Positions 6,048 to 15,136 are shown, counted from the stretch's first letter. The stretch: DNA of 29,996 nt from Bacillota bacterium (GCA_018725275.1 QLUC01000006.1:1-29996); one strand, 5' to 3'. The notes: a model not told the origin generated them from the letters alone. Program-made: numbers and translations.

Positions 6048-8643
6048 GTTGACCGCCGCTCGTGCCAGATTTCAAGGGGCTGAGGTCGTACCAATTGACC
6101 CCTACCTTAAAATCTACCGCCAGGTGCACGCTGAGCGTGAGCGCTGTCTCCATCGCCTCGCGCATTAGGGGCTGTAGGATGCTAAGCTCTTCTTCCGTAG
6201 TTTCAAAAACAAGCTCATCGTGCACTGACAGTATCATGTGCGAGAGCAAGGCATTTTGCTTTAGGCTATGCTGAATTGACACCATGGCAATCTTAATTAA
6301 ATCGGCCGCAGTACCCTGTATTGGCGTATTCATAGCAGTGCGCTCGGCAAAAGACCGCAGCGTAAAATTCTTGCTGTTGATGTCTGGAAGAAAACGCCGC
6401 CGATTAAGAAGCGTCGTCACAAAGCCTGTCGAGCGAGCCTCTAGAATGGTGCGCTCAATATATTCTTTCACGCCATGGTATCGCCTAAAGTAATTATCAA
6501 TATACTCACGTGCTTCCGCCCTAGTAACCTTGATGTCCTTCGCCAAGCCGTAGTCACTGATGCCATAGACTATGCCAAAGTTGACGGCCTTAGCCCTCGC
6601 TCGCATACCGGGCGTCACTTCTTCTAGACTGACGCCAAAAACTTCAGCGGCGGTGCGGCGGTGAATGTCCTCTCCTTGCCTGAAGGCCTCGAGCAAGATC
6701 GCATCTTGCGACAAATGCGCCAAGATGCGCAGTTCGACTTGCGAATAGTCAGCGGTCAAGATACGGGTAAAGCCTGGGCCGGGCGTAAAAGCCCTGCGGA
6801 TTAAGCGTCCCTCAGGCAGTCGCATAGGAATATTTTGCAAATTTGGCTCGGTGCTGCTGAGGCGCCCGGTGACCGCCACCGTTTGGTTATAGGTGGTATG
6901 GATTTTGCCGCTCGGAGTGATGACCTTTTGCAGCCCTTCTAAATAAGTAGACTGCAATTTGGCGAGGGTGCGAAAATCTAGAATCTTACTTACCAAAGGG
7001 TGCTGATCAGCCAAAATCTCTAGCACTTCGGCATCGGTAGAGTAACCGGTCTTGGTCTTTTTCTGCACCGGCAAACCTAGCTTTTCAAACAGAATAAACC
7101 CTAATTGCTTGGGAGAGCTGATGTTAAACTCTTCTCCCGCTAAAGCATGTATCTCTCGTACTATTATTTGCAGCCGCGCCTCAGTTTCCGCAGCCATCGT
7201 TTTTAACACATCTTTGTCTACGGCAACGCCCAAAACTTCCATGTCGGCCAAAACGCGGCTTAACGGCAGCTCTACCTCTTGGTAAAGTTGCCAAAGATTT
7301 TTCTCAACAAGTTGCTCGGCCAACACTTGCTGTAGCTTAAGCAGCGCTAAGGCCTCGGCCGGCCCTTCTTCCACTGTCTTCCCCAAATAACTTTCAGCGA
7401 GTTCTCTGATCGGGTAGCCTGCCTTGGTTGGGTCAAGCAAGTACGCGGCGAGCTCCACGTCGAATACATCCGGTCCGAAATTAATGCCCCGCTTTAAAAA
7501 TTCGAGCAAGAGCTCTTTGTAGCCGCTCACTACCCATTTGCAGCGCGCATCGGCAAAAAAACCCACTACTTCTTCAGGGAGAAGGCCCTCTTTAGCTTCA
7601 ATAACTATAACATTCTCTTTCGTGGCCAAGATGTACTTAGTGGGCGTGGGCTTCAAAAAAGCAACCGGGGAGGCGTATGAAGTTAGGCTCTGGAAAAACA
7701 CGGCGGGGTCTTCAGTGTTTTTCACCATGCTTTCCGTGCCGGAGATAGCCCGATTAGAATCAGAAAATTCTACTTTTTTCTGTGGTTCTATCTTTGCAGC
7801 TAGGCTGTTCAGCTCTAAATCGCGGTAAAAACGGGACAACCGTGGAATATCTGGCTGCAGCGGTGTATAGCAAGCGAAATCAACGTCCAGGGGGATATCT
7901 CTCACAATAGTAGCGAGAAACTTACTGAGAAACGCATCGTCCCGCCCGGCCGAAAGTAGCTCCAACAGCCTTGCTTTGCTGATGCTAGATAAATTATCAT
8001 ACACGCCTTCAACGCTCTTAAACTCCTGCACTAAGGCCAAGGCAGTCTTCTCCCCGACGCCTTTGACCCCTTTAATATTGTCTGATGCGTCTCCCATAAA
8101 AGCTTTGAGGTCAATGAGTTGCCGAGGATTCAGACCGTATTTATCGAGCACCTCTTTCTCGCCGACCAGCTCCGTATCTGTCACGCCCCGCTTAGTCAAG
8201 AGAACCTTGATGCGTGGGCTGATTAATTGCAGGCTGTCGCGGTCGCTGGTAACAATGACGCTGTCGATGCCGGCATTTTCTGCCAAGCGCGTCAGTGTGC
8301 CAATGACATCATCCGCCTCGTGCCCATCAACTTCAAAAATGCTCACTCCGTAAGCCAGGAGCATTTCTTTGATAAAATCTATTTGCAGGCGCAGCTCGTC
8401 AGGAATTTTGTCGCGCTGAGCTTTGTACTCAGGGTATCGCTCCAGCCTAACGGTTGGTTTACCGCGGTCGAATGAGGCCACAATATAGTCCGGTTTGTGC
8501 TGGTCCATGAGCTTTTGGAGCATGAGCGCAAAGCCATACACCGCATTAGTTGGCCGCCCGTCTTTGGTAGATAAAGCGGCGTCTATAGCATAAAACGCCC
8601 GAAAAGCCAACGCATGTCCATCGAGTAAAAACAACCGCGGCAT
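6040..8643 (-). CDS. polA: DNA polymerase I
   Basis: The 867-residue protein has an N-terminal 5'-3' exonuclease (MPRLFLLDGHALAFRAFYAI, DGHEADDVIGT, VTSDRDSLQL, and the helix-hairpin-helix GVKGVGEKTALALV). A degenerate 3'-5' exonuclease domain follows; the metal-binding DxE of proofreading enzymes is not visible, as in Bacillus-type Pol I. The polymerase domain has motif A DYSQVELRILAHLS (about 645), motif B RAKAVNFGIVYGIS (about 695) and motif C LSVHDELVFE (about 815). It fills gaps in repair and Okazaki fragment maturation. It heads the polA-mutM-ytaF-coaE-transglycosylase run and is preceded by GGTGAG. Confidence 0.97.
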   Translation of the reverse strand: MPRLFLLDGHALAFRAFYAIDAALSTKDGRPTNAVYGFALMLQKLMDQHKPDYIVASFDRGKPTVRLERYPEYKAQRDKIPDELRLQIDFIKEMLLAYGVSIFEVDGHEADDVIGTLTRLAENAGIDSVIVTSDRDSLQLISPRIKVLLTKRGVTDTELVGEKEVLDKYGLNPRQLIDLKAFMGDASDNIKGVKGVGEKTALALVQEFKSVEGVYDNLSSISKARLLELLSAGRDDAFLSKFLATIVRDIPLDVDFACYTPLQPDIPRLSRFYRDLELNSLAAKIEPQKKVEFSDSNRAISGTESMVKNTEDPAVFFQSLTSYASPVAFLKPTPTKYILATKENVIVIEAKEGLLPEEVVGFFADARCKWVVSGYKELLLEFLKRGINFGPDVFDVELAAYLLDPTKAGYPIRELAESYLGKTVEEGPAEALALLKLQQVLAEQLVEKNLWQLYQEVELPLSRVLADMEVLGVAVDKDVLKTMAAETEARLQIIVREIHALAGEEFNISSPKQLGFILFEKLGLPVQKKTKTGYSTDAEVLEILADQHPLVSKILDFRTLAKLQSTYLEGLQKVITPSGKIHTTYNQTVAVTGRLSSTEPNLQNIPMRLPEGRLIRRAFTPGPGFTRILTADYSQVELRILAHLSQDAILLEAFRQGEDIHRRTAAEVFGVSLEEVTPGMRARAKAVNFGIVYGISDYGLAKDIKVTRAEAREYIDNYFRRYHGVKEYIERTILEARSTGFVTTLLNRRRFLPDINSKNFTLRSFAERTAMNTPIQGTAADLIKIAMVSIQHSLKQNALLSHMILSVHDELVFETTEEELSILQPLMREAMETALTLSVHLAVDFKVGVNWYDLSPLKSGTSGGQHA

Positions 8644-8882
8644 AATCTCACCATCCTACATCTTCACTACAGCTAGTATACTACAAACACCCCCGCCCAT
8701 GGGGGCGAACCCTGTAATGGTGATGCCGCACGCGCTCCTTCTGGCAGGAGATAGGGCTATAACAGAGAATATTACCTTTAATTCCAATGCAAAAAGTCAC
8801 TTTTCAAACTAGCGCCCATGATTTCTCGCTGGCTGGTGACCTTGCTCGATGTCCAAAAATTTTGGTTTGAAGGAGAGCATCT

Positions 8883-9641
8883 ATGTACTACTTAGGCTTA
8901 GATTTGGGCGGCACTAAAATGGAAGCGGCGGTGATAAGCGAACGCGGCTTGCTAATAAGTTCAGAACGAGTTTTAACGCACGCCCAGGAAGGTAGCGCCG
9001 CGGTTTTAGAGAGAATGTTTGTTTTACTAGATGCTGTTCTCTCTGCTGCACACCTCGAGGCAAAACAAATCAGCGGCCTCGGGGGTGGCATCATCCTTGA
9101 TGGCAGACTCCATAATGGGGCTACCGGCTCGGCAGGTGAGGTCGGGCACATGGTGCTTCTCCATCACGGAGAGCGCTGCAACTGTGGCAACATTGGCTGC
9201 TGGGAAAGCATCAGTTCAGGCCCAGCCATTGCTAAAGAGGCCATGCGGAGAATGCATTGTGGCGAGGAAAGTACGCTTAGCAGTCTGGCTCACCCAGAGA
9301 AGGTTACGGCGGAGGATGTGTTCGCCGCGCGGGAAAGGGGCGACCGCCTCGCCATAGAGGTAACCGAACGAGCCCTCTATTTTTTGGGTCTTGGCATAGC
9401 TAACTTAGTCAATGCGCTAAATCCAGAAAGAGTGATCCTCGGGGGAGGAGTCGCGGGAGTTGGCGAACTGCTTATAACTAGGGTTAAAAGTGTGGTGGAG
9501 CAAGTGGCGTATGGACCGGCAAAAAGTGTTAAAATATTGCCGGCCTCGCTCAAGGCAAAGGCCGGCGTCATTGGAGCAGCAGCTTTGGCGATTGGGCCGG
9601 TTTTACCAAACAACACTTTCTGGGTGGGTCAAGAACCGTAA
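8883..9641 (+). CDS. ROK-family sugar kinase-like protein lacking the catalytic segment
   Basis: This 252-residue protein has the ROK N-terminal ATP-binding strand GLDLGGTKMEAAV (5-17). Its C-terminal half has GGGIILDGRLHNGATGSAGEVGHM, the zinc motif CNCGNIGCWE (Cys99, Cys101, Cys106) and NPERVILGGG. Normal ROK kinases are about 310-320 residues long. Between KQISGLG (about 61-67) and GGGIILDG they carry about 60 residues with the VPGPV loop and the catalytic NDANAAALGE aspartate motif, and all of that is absent here without loss of frame. The protein probably cannot phosphorylate sugar and is either a decaying glucokinase or a non-catalytic leftover. AAGGAGAG precedes ATG 8883. Its 3' end overlaps the convergent isomerase gene by 39 bases. 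Confidence 0.82.
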   Translation: MYYLGLDLGGTKMEAAVISERGLLISSERVLTHAQEGSAAVLERMFVLLDAVLSAAHLEAKQISGLGGGIILDGRLHNGATGSAGEVGHMVLLHHGERCNCGNIGCWESISSGPAIAKEAMRRMHCGEESTLSSLAHPEKVTAEDVFAARERGDRLAIEVTERALYFLGLGIANLVNALNPERVILGGGVAGVGELLITRVKSVVEQVAYGPAKSVKILPASLKAKAGVIGAAALAIGPVLPNNTFWVGQEP

Positions 9642-10367
9642 TTTTTCCGGTGACTCGAAAATCATCTTATACATGGGCTGATTACTAAACATCCCGAACT
9701 CCGGGTAATCTCTTGGCTCTGAGATTTTTTGCTCGGGCAACTCAGCGTAATTTGGGTTGGGTACCCATACGGGTGCCCCGTCTTGCACCACGAGGTAGTA
9801 AGCACCACCCTGCAGTTCTTTTATCTCGCCGTAAACGGATGAGAACTCTGCGGCTACCCAGTTGGCCATGACCAAGGGGCAGCTCTTGGCGTTAATTGTA
9901 ATGTGGCCAAAATCCGGCGGTATGACGACCTTGTCTCCGACTTGCGCCACCATCACCAAGGCTTCTTCAACTGTTCCCGCTTTTGCACCGGGGCGCTGCA
10001 ACAAGTAGGTTGCCTCGCCATGGAGCACCTCGTACACTTCAGGATATGTGTAGGGGGTACCCCTTTTGACCGGGTGGTAATGTCCCACTGTCTTATTATA
10101 CTCCCGTCCGATAAGCCCAGGCATAATTACCGTAATGTCATAGCGCAGTCCTAGTGCCGCCAAGGCAACTCTGTCTTCGTTTCTCGCCACATCGCGGTAC
10201 ATATAGTAAAGTTCGGAAAAACCTACGGCGTTGGCCTCAAGGAAAGCATAGCGAGCGTCATCTAAGTAACGACACGCCGGCTCAATAGGCACTAGGCCCT
10301 CCCCAAATTGCAGTCGTCCGTCAGACAATTTGACATCTAAATATGCGTATTTTTTTAGGTCAACCAT
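9603..10367 (-). CDS. Cupin-type glucose-6-phosphate isomerase
   Basis: The 254-residue protein matches the cupin phosphoglucose isomerase family best known from archaea and some anaerobic bacteria. REYNKTVGHYHP carries the metal ligands His96 and His98, TPYTYPEVYEVLHGEATYLL carries the glutamate ligand (about 110), and PPDFGHITIN carries the last histidine. It interconverts glucose-6-phosphate and fructose-6-phosphate using a bound metal. It is unrelated to the common Pgi fold. I prefer ATG 10367 (AGGGG eight bases upstream) over GTG 10373. The convergent neighbour is a ROK-type sugar kinase, fitting a glucose-use theme. A small hairpin (AGGAAC/GTTCCT, 10385-10401) lies just upstream of the ribosome site. 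Confidence 0.9.
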   Translation of the reverse strand: MVDLKKYAYLDVKLSDGRLQFGEGLVPIEPACRYLDDARYAFLEANAVGFSELYYMYRDVARNEDRVALAALGLRYDITVIMPGLIGREYNKTVGHYHPVKRGTPYTYPEVYEVLHGEATYLLQRPGAKAGTVEEALVMVAQVGDKVVIPPDFGHITINAKSCPLVMANWVAAEFSSVYGEIKELQGGAYYLVVQDGAPVWVPNPNYAELPEQKISEPRDYPEFGMFSNQPMYKMIFESPEKLRFLTHPESVVW

Positions 10368-10530
10368 TTTCACATCCCCTGTCCAGGAACCTTTTGTTCC
10401 TTTTTATACAGTTTACAGGTCGGGGTCTCCCGAGTGTGCCCCGGAGGGACGGAGTACTGCGACACGCTTCTCTTTGCCGACCGACCAAAGTCCTAGCGCT
10501 GACTGAGGAAATAGAGTGCGCCGACGAAGA

Positions 10531-11856
10531 CTAGCGGCCCAAAAGACGCGGCAACCAAAGAACAATCTCCGGGAAGATAATAATTATGAAGAGGCCCAGA
10601 GCCTGCAAGGTGATGAACGGCCACACTCCCCGATAAATATCACCCAATGTAACCTCCGGAGGGGCCACCTGTTTTAGATAGAAAATAGAATAGGCAAATG
10701 GCGGTGTCAAGAGAGACATTTGCAGATTAACGGCGACCAGTAGGCCAAACCAGAGTGGGTCAAAGCCCAGAGCCGCCGCAATAGGTGTGAAGATGGGGAT
10801 GACAATCATCAAAATACCCACCCAGCAGAGCAGTTTGCCCAGCACAAATAACAAGAGCATCATCATAAGCAAGACAACGGCCGGACTGCCCCCGGCCAAA
10901 GATAGCATCGCATCCTTGGCGACCACTCCCCCTCCAAGGGCGAGAAATACTGCGGTGAACATACTAGCTCCCACTACCAGCCAGAGTATCGTTGATGAAA
11001 TCTGGAGCGTATGCCTCGCCGCTTCTTGCAATGCACGAAAATTGAGCCTACCCGCTGCTAGTGCCAGTATGGCGGCGCCCAGTGAGCCAGCAGCGGCGGC
11101 TTCAACAGGAGCAGCGACGCCGAGAAAAATTGTCCCTAGCACTGCGGCAATCAAAAAGGCGGGTGGAACAAGGGACACGAGGAGGTCGCGCGTAAACGTG
11201 ACTGGATTAATCGCTTGACGCTCTTCGAGCGGTATAGGGGGTCCAAGCTCTGGTCTTAGATAACACCTAATGGCCACATAGGCGATGTAAAGTGCCGAAA
11301 GCAATAGCCCTGGGCCGACGGCTCCTGCAAAGAGGGAAATAATAGGAACACCTGCGGCTAAACCATAGAGAATAAGCATGTTGCTCGGTGGAATGAGGAT
11401 GCCAAGACTGCCCCCGGCACATATGATACCTGCAGCGAGAGACTTATTGTACCCCGCCTTCAACATGCTCGGCAAGGCCAGGGTGGCCATCATGACGATG
11501 GAAGCCCCGATAATGCCTGTTGTCGCCGCCAAGACCGTAGCTAAAATGATGGCCACGATTCCTAACCCACCCCTCATTGAACCCAACAAAATGCGTAGAT
11601 TCGTGAACAAGCGGTCAGCTACACCGGAGGCCTCCATCATGCAACCCATAAAGACAAAGAGAGGCAAGGCAATCAAGACGTCGCTACTCATCACCCCAAA
11701 AATTGCGGAAAGCAAAACATGCACTGCCCGATTGCCCCACATAGCCAGCCCAAATGACAGGCCCAGCCCACCTAACACCGAAGCGACCGGTATGCCCACG
11801 CCGATTCCCGCTAGAAGCAAAATAAACATTGCAGCAACCATCAATTCCGGACTCAT
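10531..11856 (-). CDS. dctM: TRAP transporter large permease subunit (DctM)
   Basis: The 441-residue protein is almost wholly hydrophobic, with about twelve membrane segments, and has the DctM hallmark GGSLGILIPPSNMLILYG (about 148-165) plus LIALPLFVFMGCMMEASG and a C-terminal PPFAYSIFYLK. With DctQ it forms the ion-driven membrane channel that takes ligand from the binding protein. Its ATG overlaps the dctQ stop by four bases (ATGA), so the two are coupled. Length is normal. It ends with TAG at 10531-10533. Confidence 0.95.
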   Translation of the reverse strand: MSPELMVAAMFILLLAGIGVGIPVASVLGGLGLSFGLAMWGNRAVHVLLSAIFGVMSSDVLIALPLFVFMGCMMEASGVADRLFTNLRILLGSMRGGLGIVAIILATVLAATTGIIGASIVMMATLALPSMLKAGYNKSLAAGIICAGGSLGILIPPSNMLILYGLAAGVPIISLFAGAVGPGLLLSALYIAYVAIRCYLRPELGPPIPLEERQAINPVTFTRDLLVSLVPPAFLIAAVLGTIFLGVAAPVEAAAAGSLGAAILALAAGRLNFRALQEAARHTLQISSTILWLVVGASMFTAVFLALGGGVVAKDAMLSLAGGSPAVVLLMMMLLLFVLGKLLCWVGILMIVIPIFTPIAAALGFDPLWFGLLVAVNLQMSLLTPPFAYSIFYLKQVAPPEVTLGDIYRGVWPFITLQALGLFIIIIFPEIVLWLPRLLGR

Positions 11857-12383
11857 ACCTCACCAGCCTTCGCCAGCTTCTCCACTGCCTCAAGAAGTCC
11901 GATTAGTGATTGCATCCCCAACATAAGTAGAGTGACTGGGATGACAGAACGCAGTGGCCACATCAGCGGCCTCCAAACCGTCATAGCAGAGGTCTCACCG
12001 ATACGCATAGACCACATGACTGCCCGCACTGACGGCATAAATAGAGCTACCGCAATGGCAATCAGGATGAGGTTGTGAATGAGATCTATGATAGCCCGTT
12101 GGGATGCCGACATTTTAAAGTTGTAGACCAAGTCTTCGCACGAAATGTGCATTCTTTTTCGGTAGTAATGAGCGACCCCTAACATAAATGAAATCGCAAA
12201 TAACCATGTCGAGACATCTCTCGCCCACTGCAAGGGGCTCAAAAAGACAAACCGCGCGACAATATCGGCCACCATCACCAGTATAAGGGGATATATCAAC
12301 CAAGAAACCAGGGACTCTACCGTGTTATTTAGCCAGTCGACGGAGCGAATGAAGAGCCTCTTTGCCTTGGTAGCTGCTTCCAT
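11853..12383 (-). CDS. dctQ: TRAP transporter small permease subunit (DctQ)
   Basis: The 176-residue protein has four hydrophobic segments and the DctQ-typical first two helices (SLVSWLIYPLILVMVADIVARF and the RDVSTWLFAISFMLGVAHYY stretch, key residues W, F, G and HYYR), with the basic loop RKRMHISCEDL. I set the start at ATG 12383 because AGGAGG lies seven bases upstream; a longer in-frame start has no ribosome site. It is the small membrane partner of DctM in the tripartite transporter. Confidence 0.92.
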   Translation of the reverse strand: MEAATKAKRLFIRSVDWLNNTVESLVSWLIYPLILVMVADIVARFVFLSPLQWARDVSTWLFAISFMLGVAHYYRKRMHISCEDLVYNFKMSASQRAIIDLIHNLILIAIAVALFMPSVRAVMWSMRIGETSAMTVWRPLMWPLRSVIPVTLLMLGMQSLIGLLEAVEKLAKAGEV

Positions 12384-12433
12384 GCTGTACCTCCTATGCT
12401 GCATTGAACATACTAAAATTATGGATTAGCTTT

Positions 12434-12470
12434 TAGGGGGCAAAAGAACACGCGTGACTTTTACCCCCTA
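12434..12470 (-). repeat. Intergenic stem-loop between dctP and dctQ
   Basis: Two 13-base arms (12434-12446 and 12458-12470) pair with one mismatch, TAGGGGGcAAAAG against CTTTTaCCCCCTA, around an 11-base loop. On the minus strand it is not followed by a T run, so it looks more like an mRNA-stabilising or partial attenuation structure than a full terminator. That would leave the binding-protein message in excess over the permeases. Confidence 0.55.
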
Positions 12471-12520
12471 TTGCACATCATCTCATGATTGTCACAATTG
12501 CCCTATAAACGCTCTACCTT

Positions 12521-13606
12521 CTACTGCCATGGATATAGAGTGTCGCGGAATTGACGGAAGTCCCTGCGGAACTCTTTTTGAGAGTTCCATATTCTAGCAA
12601 ACATTGGGTCCTTGGCGGATTCTTCCTCAAGTATCTGGTCTAAGGTCGTTCTAAATGCTAGGTTCAACTCATCAGAAACAGGGACAAACGTAATGCCTGC
12701 ATCCTTCGCCCTTTGCACGGATCCTTGGTCTAGACGCAAAAGTTCACCGTAGGCAGTAAGACTTAGGCGCAAAATACTGTTAGTCACCAGTATTTGCAAG
12801 TCTACTGGAAGCTCCTTCCATCTGTCAGAGTTGATGAGGAGGTCATCAGTAATCATTGGGGCACGGGTTCCGGTCATGGCAAACTTAGCCGCCTCGTGAA
12901 AGCCAACAGCTAGGTCCTGTGTCAGCGAGCCAAATTCACCAGCGTCGACGACCTTGGTCATCAAGGCGGGCGGGGTCTCTCCGCCAGGCAAGAAGGTAGC
13001 GGCTGCGCCTAGGCGGGTAAAAGTGTCCAAAGAAAAGCCCGCCGCACGCACTTTAAGTCCTCGCAAATCGCTGACCGTTCTGATAGGCTTATGAGCCCAT
13101 AAGAATATTTCTGGAGTAACGGGGATAGCGGGAGTCCAGTGTATGTTGTACCCCGCGTACATTTCTTTGATCATTTCCCATCCGCCATAATTGAAGAGCC
13201 AAGTGTTAAATTCTGCAGCGGTAAGGCCAGGCGTTTGTCCACATGACAGGGCCAACTTAGGACTTATGCCGCGCCAGAAGGGCCCCCACATGATAGCCCC
13301 GTCGAGAGCGCCGTTGGCAACGGCATTAAATGTTTCCATCAGAGGAAAGACAGTCCCCACCGGATGGACGACAATATTCAACCGCCCGCCGGAGGCTACC
13401 CCGACCTCTTTAGCCCATTCTTGGTAGTACGGCAACATGGGGTGAGCAGAAGGGCCGTGCATTTGGAGTGTCCAATTTATAACCGCCACCTCAGGCTCTG
13501 CTTCTCTTAGCCCCAAGACAGGGCCGGTTATCGGACTCACTAAATTGCCAGCGACAAAGGCGATAATGACTAGCACAATCCACAAAACCATCTGTTTGCT
13601 TTTCAA
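12521..13606 (-). CDS. dctP: TRAP transporter substrate-binding protein (DctP family)
   Basis: The 361-residue protein has an N-terminal hydrophobic signal/anchor (7-23) without a clear lipobox. The binding fold includes HPMLPYYQEWAKEV, LRGLKVRAAGFSLDTFTRLG and PALMTKVVDAGEFGS, the last matching the region around the conserved ligand residues of the 2-oxoacid/carboxylate DctP group (..G.vDaaEw..). It captures an organic acid outside the membrane and hands it to DctQM. The exact substrate cannot be read. Translation starts at TTG 13606, preceded by GGGGGG. It is the first gene of the operon. Confidence 0.9.
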   Translation of the reverse strand: MKSKQMVLWIVLVIIAFVAGNLVSPITGPVLGLREAEPEVAVINWTLQMHGPSAHPMLPYYQEWAKEVGVASGGRLNIVVHPVGTVFPLMETFNAVANGALDGAIMWGPFWRGISPKLALSCGQTPGLTAAEFNTWLFNYGGWEMIKEMYAGYNIHWTPAIPVTPEIFLWAHKPIRTVSDLRGLKVRAAGFSLDTFTRLGAAATFLPGGETPPALMTKVVDAGEFGSLTQDLAVGFHEAAKFAMTGTRAPMITDDLLINSDRWKELPVDLQILVTNSILRLSLTAYGELLRLDQGSVQRAKDAGITFVPVSDELNLAFRTTLDQILEEESAKDPMFARIWNSQKEFRRDFRQFRDTLYPWQ

Positions 13607-13767
13607 TGAAATTCCCCCCTTATTCCTACCGTGAATTTCCTTAGTCGTTCAAAATCCTCCTCACTTGTTTAGTAAAATCGTGATGTGTTGATTTTATCAT
13701 AATATCCTGATTATTAGGTAGCCCATTTTTGAATATTTCATTTTTATTAATTGGCAATTCGTACTGT

Positions 13768-13784
13768 CTTGTTAAAGTAACAAG
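13768..13784. promoter_or_regulatory. 17-bp palindrome upstream of the TRAP operon, possible operator
   Basis: CTTGTTAAAGTAACAAG is a perfect 7-bp inverted repeat around a 3-base centre. It lies about 160 bases before dctP in an AT-rich, otherwise geneless stretch (13607-13822). Its form fits a dimeric repressor or activator site, but no regulator gene lies next to it and no clear -35/-10 pair was found beside it. The rest of the stretch shows nothing else I can name. Confidence 0.35.
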
Positions 13785-13822
13785 CATGGTCTGTGTTTTA
13801 TCTTCTGCTCGCAAGACTTAAA

Positions 13823-13848
13823 AGAGCCTCCGTAAATACGGAGGCTCT
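13823..13848 (-). terminator. Terminator after the sigma/anti-sigma operon
   Basis: An 11-bp perfect stem (AGAGCCTCCGT / ACGGAGGCTCT) with a 4-base loop is followed on the minus strand by TTTTAAG. It lies about 80 bases after the anti-sigma stop codon. On the plus strand the trailing bases are not T-rich, so I assign it to the minus strand. Confidence 0.75.
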
Positions 13849-13929
13849 CGCTAAAACGTCAGGCGAGGTTAATGCTCATGTTCATTAGCGACGCGGTTTT
13901 TTATCAGATAATACTGTAGATTTGACCCC

Positions 13930-14445
13930 TCAGCGAGTTTGGCGTCTATACCAGAGTAAGACCACTGCGCCCCAAGCGACAAAGACTGTGCCGCCCAGAG
14001 AGGACGATACCACCAGTAGGGGGGGTGAGGTTTGGTCTTTTTCTATGGCGCTAGCGCTCGAAAACACGCGGGGCGCAATTTGTGTTTCTATCATGGCGTC
14101 CTCAGGGGTGGCCTCTTGACCCAAGAAGTGGCCGGGCCACATATTAATGCTCGCTACCGTTACGACGATGGCCGCGGCCACCGGCACCAGGCGTGGCACA
14201 AAGAACTTCCATGGATTCTTTGGAGCAACTTGCCTGACCGCCGTCAAAATCCGGTGCTGCAAGGCTGCCGGAGGATAAACCTGGGGCAAAGCAACGAGCG
14301 CCAGCTGGTCGAGGGTGATCTCTGCGATTAGCTGGCGACAATCAGCACAAGCGGCGAGATGCGCTCGCCATGCTTCCTCAGTATGAGGGGGCAGCAACCC
14401 ATCCAAAATGTCGCAAAGATTGTCTTTGACCCAACTGCAATTCAT
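13930..14445 (-). CDS. Zinc-finger anti-sigma factor
   Basis: The 171-residue protein has an N-terminal ZAS domain with HLAACADC (His29, Cys33, Cys36). A hydrophobic segment follows at about 83-104, then an extracytoplasmic region, and a second hydrophobic segment near the C-terminus ends in WYRRQTR. Such proteins bind and hold their ECF sigma factor at the membrane and release it under envelope or redox stress. The ATG sits four bases past the sigma-factor stop, and the GGGGAGGG ribosome site lies inside the sigma gene's last codons, so the pair is translationally coupled. Confidence 0.88.
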   Translation of the reverse strand: MNCSWVKDNLCDILDGLLPPHTEEAWRAHLAACADCRQLIAEITLDQLALVALPQVYPPAALQHRILTAVRQVAPKNPWKFFVPRLVPVAAAIVVTVASINMWPGHFLGQEATPEDAMIETQIAPRVFSSASAIEKDQTSPPLLVVSSSLGGTVFVAWGAVVLLWYRRQTR

Positions 14446-14449
14446 GGTT

Positions 14450-15076
14450 CTACCCTCCCCTTTGTACTTTTAGACGTTCGGTAGGCTTACCTTGTTCCGC
14501 AACAATCAGCTTTTCTCGCAGTGCTATCCGGGCACGACTCAACCGCGACTTCACGGTACCGATGTTAAGAGCGAGTATTTGGGCCATTTCTTCGTATGAC
14601 AGGCCCTCGATGTCCCTCATGATGAGCACTAGCCTGTGTTCACTGGTGATCATCGCGAGCGCCTGCTCTATTTCGGCAATGCGCTCCATGCGCAACAATT
14701 GTTCCTCCGGTGTGTCCTCTCGTTTGCCACTGATTTCTAAAGCATGCTCCCCCTCGTCCGTGGTCAACAAAGCATCGGTATTGAGCGCTACTTTGGGGCG
14801 GCGCTGACGCTTACGCAACTCATCAATGACGACATTGTTCACAATGCGGTGTATCCAGGTGCCAAGAGAACTGTCACCTTTAAAGCTCTTCAGAGCACGA
14901 AAAACACGAACAAAGCTTTCTTGAGTGAGGTCCAGACTATCTTCGCGGTCGCCAGTCATGCGGAAAGCGACGTTGTACACTCTTTGCTGATATTTTTCTA
15001 CAATAGCAGCAAAAGCTTCGGCATCTCCACCGAGGCTCTTACGGACTAAATCTAATTCATCGGCATTAGAGCGCAT
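14450..15076 (-). CDS. ECF-type RNA polymerase sigma factor
   Basis: The 208-residue protein has sigma region 2 (AFAAIVEKYQQRVYNVAFR, DLTQESFVRVFRAL, then GDSSLGTWIHRIVNN) and region 4 (LSYEEMAQILALNIGTVKSR, the -35-reading helix-turn-helix), joined by an acidic linker. It lacks regions 1 and 3, as expected of group 4 sigma factors, and resembles the SigW/RpoE-like class. GAGGAGG precedes ATG 15076. A GGAAC/CGTCTA promoter upstream suggests self-activation, and the anti-sigma gene directly follows. Confidence 0.93.
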   Translation of the reverse strand: MRSNADELDLVRKSLGGDAEAFAAIVEKYQQRVYNVAFRMTGDREDSLDLTQESFVRVFRALKSFKGDSSLGTWIHRIVNNVVIDELRKRQRRPKVALNTDALLTTDEGEHALEISGKREDTPEEQLLRMERIAEIEQALAMITSEHRLVLIMRDIEGLSYEEMAQILALNIGTVKSRLSRARIALREKLIVAEQGKPTERLKVQRGG

Positions 15077-15108
15077 TACATGTCACGCCTCCTCAATCCC
15101 CTTTGATA

Positions 15109-15136
15109 TAGACGCTGTAGCTAGGATGAAAGTTCC
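15109..15136 (-). promoter_or_regulatory. ECF-sigma-type promoter (probable autoregulation)
   Basis: On the minus strand GGAAC (15136-15132, followed by TTT) and CGTCTA (15114-15109) are 17 bases apart, the usual GGAAC...CGTC layout of many ECF regulons. It lies 33 bases before the sigma ATG. A TATAAT (15148-15143) just upstream, with only a weak -35, may give a basal housekeeping start. Confidence 0.72.

Noticed and set aside
8792..8804. AAAAGTCACTTTT palindrome before the ROK gene
   Set aside because: Short, AT-rich and without a recognised regulator or neighbouring promoter; could be chance.
10385..10401. AGGAAC/GTTCCT hairpin upstream of the isomerase as a riboswitch
   Set aside because: A six-bp stem alone has no riboswitch signature; noted only as a small hairpin.
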